Shown: in pieces, positions 61,389-64,000 of the stretch
Layout of the letters: every line of letters starts with the position of its first letter
Numbering within the stretch: position 1 is the first letter of the stretch
NCBI GenBank assembly: GCA_037176845.1
Contig: JAYKXP010000066.1
Location: forward strand, 186,001-250,000
DNA: 64,000 bases
Reading direction: 5' to 3'
From: Paramarasmius palmivorus
Lineage: Eukaryota > Basidiomycota > Agaricomycetes > Agaricales > Marasmiaceae
Program-made: the position numbers and the translations under genes
The notes under the pieces: generated by a model
The model's input: only the letters and a program-made list of their open reading frames with translations
Database searches by the model: none
What the model was told of the DNA's origin: nothing

Positions 61389-62387
61389 CTGCAGAGTAAG
61401 CGGTGTCGATTTAATGGTCCGAGGAATGTCGCCAGCCGACGTGAGGCTTTGTTACAATCTTAGGCAACCATAGAAAACAAAATGAAAAGACAACAGCAAT
61501 TCACTCACTAATCAGGTAATTGTTCACCAATGCAGTCTACGCTTTGTCATTTCCTCCTATGAGGGCTTGACAGCTTGAAAGAATGCACAAAATACGATCT
61601 ACCTGTCCCAGCACCCGGGCCTTCGGCTTCATGGAATAATGAACGCTTGTGACAGCTCTTACTATGAACACATTTACGTTAGCGGGGGAGAAACAGATAA
61701 GTACGAACGTACTGTTCTCTGAGGCGTGTCATATGAGCCCGAAGATGAGCTCTGGATCATTCGCATCAGTAAGTTGAGTCTGCAAATGCGAGCTTTATTC
61801 TGGAAGTCCGAGAGGGGCACATGAAGGTACCTTTCTGCATTTGTCGTGACTGGACGAAGTATGCTTCATATCAGCTTCATATATGCCTCTGCGCTGTAGT
61901 CTTCGGTATTCACAATTCATTGAGCTCCTTCTTCAGCATGACCAGGGTTTGACCGGTGCGGGTCTGAAAGCATGATGCTCTGATGAACATCATTAGCCGA
62001 TAGGAAGCGGCCTGATTCTGGGCGATCATGGGAAACAAAAGGAAAAAGATAACACCCCGCGTAGGACCCACGATGAGTTCTCTGTGAGCTTTTGTTTTTC
62101 GTGCTCGCCTTGGTATCCATCATTTGATTCGCTTGTGGGTCCAATTATCTGCAATTCGCGTAAATGGTGTAGTTTCAAAGCTCGAAAACAATAACGACTG
62201 GGTATAGTTGAAAACGAATGTGTTCCTGTAAATGAGTGATAGATCTAAAAGCAGAATGTCCGTCTGAGTGCCCCAGTCGATTGCTTTGCCTTCTGCAATG
62301 CACTGGCGCTTCCCTCGCGTGCACGTCTGATAACCCGGAATACGATGTTGGGTCTAGGTTCTGACTTGGCTGCTAGATAACTTCGCA
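61389..62387. other. Spacer between family copies 2 and 3
   Basis: About 1 kb. It should hold the first exon or exons and promoter of copy 2. No frame shows the family blocks or any other motif; a 75-codon minus frame at 62144-61917 is not convincing. Confidence 0.35.
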
Positions 62388-64000
62388 TCAGCTAGAAATA
62401 AACACAGGAGGAAGTAACACACCATTTGCTGTTGGGTCATCTTCAGCAGATTCATGGGGCGCACGTTTCCGTCGAAGACCCTCGAGTCGGAGACGCTGAG
62501 TGATACGAGATGCAGCGGAAGGCTTGGACTTCTGCTCTGCTTCCGGCTCTGGATCAGGGCCAGCAGTTGGTTCCGTAGAGGGCTCCAGTTCAGGTTCAGG
62601 TTCGGGCTCAGATCCCGCCACATTCGGCGTATCTTGGTCTAGAAGGGAACACGCTAAGTTATAAGACACAGGCAGGGGGCACGAAACGTACCCTTTCTCT
62701 TCTCCGACAATTTGGCAAAGAACGCCTCATCAGCTGCACGAGCATCTGCAATCTCACGTTTCCTACGATCGATTTCGAGTTCCTTTCTCAGTCTGCGCCA
62801 GATGTTAGTAAGTAAAGACCTCCCGGCACAATGTATAAACTTGCTGTTTGAACGCGGAAAGCTCCTTGAAGAAGTCGGCTGGGTCGTTGACTTGGTCCAC
62901 CGAGGTTAAATCGTAAGTCACTTTGATAACAACCTCGTCTAGATACAGAGGGTCCAAGTCGACTATTCCTGAGCCGCTGGACGCATACTCGGGACCTACG
63001 TCCCTACCATCTGCAGTCGGAAGTTGGCCTACGGGACTTGAGGGTGCAGGCAATGGGATTGGACCTCCGTTTAAACTCTTGTTTGAAACGGCATCGGGCA
63101 GTTCGTCGGGTTCATGTGCTTTTTGAGCATCCACTGGGGGCGACGAATCGGTGTCTGTGAAGTTGTAAGTATTAGGAGTATTGACGAGTCGACACACACA
63201 ACGCACCTCTATGGCTATATACGGTTGGTCCTGTAGATCCAATTACTTCGTCTTTTTCCGCTTCGATAACCGTCGGAACTGTTCCATCAACTGATGACCT
63301 TCTCTGTGCCGGTTCTATGAAGCAATATGAAGTGCAATGCCCTTCAATCTCGGAATGGCGCTTACCTGTGGGGAGTTTGTCCACTGAGATGCGTTCTTCT
63401 GTATGTCGCTCTTGATGGGTCTCTTCACTCGCAACAGCTGCTCCAGCCTCTTTTGTTCCCATTTCGACAATTCTCTCGTTGCAATGGTGCATGTCTTCGT
63501 TTATCATCCGGGTGACTCTGACAGTTTCCTTTATGCTTGTTTCATATAGATTGGGCGGATCGTCTGGCAAGAGGATAGTTGGACATCTCCCTCCGACTAA
63601 GAAGTATGGTGAGATATAGCAATTGTCCCATGGGAGAGGCCTTCCTGGGTCGAGTGGTTTTCGGCCAAGCGGATGTTTGGTATTTGGCAACACAGGGACC
63701 GACATCTCGGGTGACATGCCCGGTTTTTCGCCTTCTGGACGAAGACCCTGATGCAGAAGGCGAAAAGTATAATAATGGTAAGGTAACTCCTCACGAAATA
63801 TCCCACTGGCCTGAGCAATGTCAGGACGCTTCATAGTATTAGTATAGTATTCGATGAACACACCGAGTAGACCCAACCAACGTATGACTGAACAGACATC
63901 TTCTCGCAAGCAGCGGTAAGCTCAAAATTGTCCAGGTGAGCTACAGTCTCGACGGGGTCCATCTTGAGAACAACTATTTGTCTGACGTCCGGAATTGAGC
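62388..64000 (-). CDS. Unknown tandem family, copy 3 (5' partial)
   Basis: Best preserved copy of the unrecognised family; it runs off the right edge. Blocks: IPDVRQIVVLKMDPVETVAH, LDNFELTAACEKMSVQSYVG, WVYSV, LPYHYYTFRLLHQGLRPEGE, KPGMSPEMSVPVLPNTKHPL, GRKPLDPGRPLPWDNCYISP, GGRCPTILLPDDPPNLYETS, then an acidic Pro/Ser-rich linker, VIKVTYDLTSVDQVNDPADF, and a coiled coil (ELEIDRRKREIADARAADEA). A final exon has a Glu-Pro repeat (SEPEPEPELEPSTEP) and a basic helix ITQRLRLEGLRRKRAP, ending PPVFISS at 62388. The order globular core, linker, short conserved motif, coiled coil, basic tail is shared by all copies. Function unknown; nothing points to an enzyme. Confidence 0.65.

Overview
The window looks like nuclear DNA of a filamentous basidiomycete, most likely an Agaricomycete with white-rot or litter-decay ability. 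The evidence is dense, short (about 45-65 nt) spliceosomal introns in almost every gene, a secreted class II manganese peroxidase, and typical fungal genes: RAI1, MED22, ATG22, ARP10, neutral trehalase, a GATA factor and a Whi5/Nrm1-type protein. Gene models were built by hand from splice signals and protein similarity recalled from family knowledge. No search was run, so exon ends are approximate unless stated.

Layout. 0-2 kb: 5'-truncated allantoate/pantothenate-type MFS permease (+). 2.2-13.5 kb: head-to-tail array, all on the minus strand, of six paralogous AIG1-like P-loop GTPases with C-terminal coiled coils. Four end, or would end if one frame break is an error, in a CaaX box; one ends instead in a hydrophobic amphipathic tail; one is a pseudogene. 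13.8-14.7 kb: unknown Cys/Arg-rich protein (-). 15.6-17.3 kb: RAI1/DXO (+). 17.6-19.8 kb: Whi5/Nrm1-like G1/S regulator (+). 21-23 kb: sugar transporter (+). 23.1-24 kb: cytochrome b5-domain protein with a frame break (+). 24.6-26.8 kb: unknown low-complexity protein (-). 27.1-28.4 kb: enoyl-CoA hydratase/isomerase (+). 29.7-31.4 kb: TauD-type dioxygenase (+). 32.4-35.1 kb: GATA zinc finger factor (-). 35.1-38.2 kb: no convincing gene. 38.2-45.6 kb (-): two membrane/coiled-coil paralogues flanking MED22 and a manganese peroxidase. 46.3-49 kb: large protein with a PB1-like end (+). 49.2-51.3 kb: ARP10-like (-). 51.5-54 kb: ATG22 (+). 55-57.8 kb: neutral trehalase (+). 58.2-64 kb: three tandem copies of a protein family I do not recognise (-); the third runs off the window.

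Three themes stand out. First, the GTPase array resembles the way animals keep clustered GIMAP/IRG/GBP defence GTPases: gene amplification, recent sequence homogenisation, decay of one copy and diversified C-terminal membrane anchors. Second, GC-AG introns are unusually common: three in the trehalase gene, one in a GTPase gene and one in the Whi5-like gene, with two microexons of 8-9 nt. Third, single-base or 2-base frame breaks occur inside otherwise conserved coding sequence of unrelated genes (GTPases, cytochrome b5 protein, peroxidase, PB1 protein). Either the assembly carries indel errors or several of these genes are decaying.
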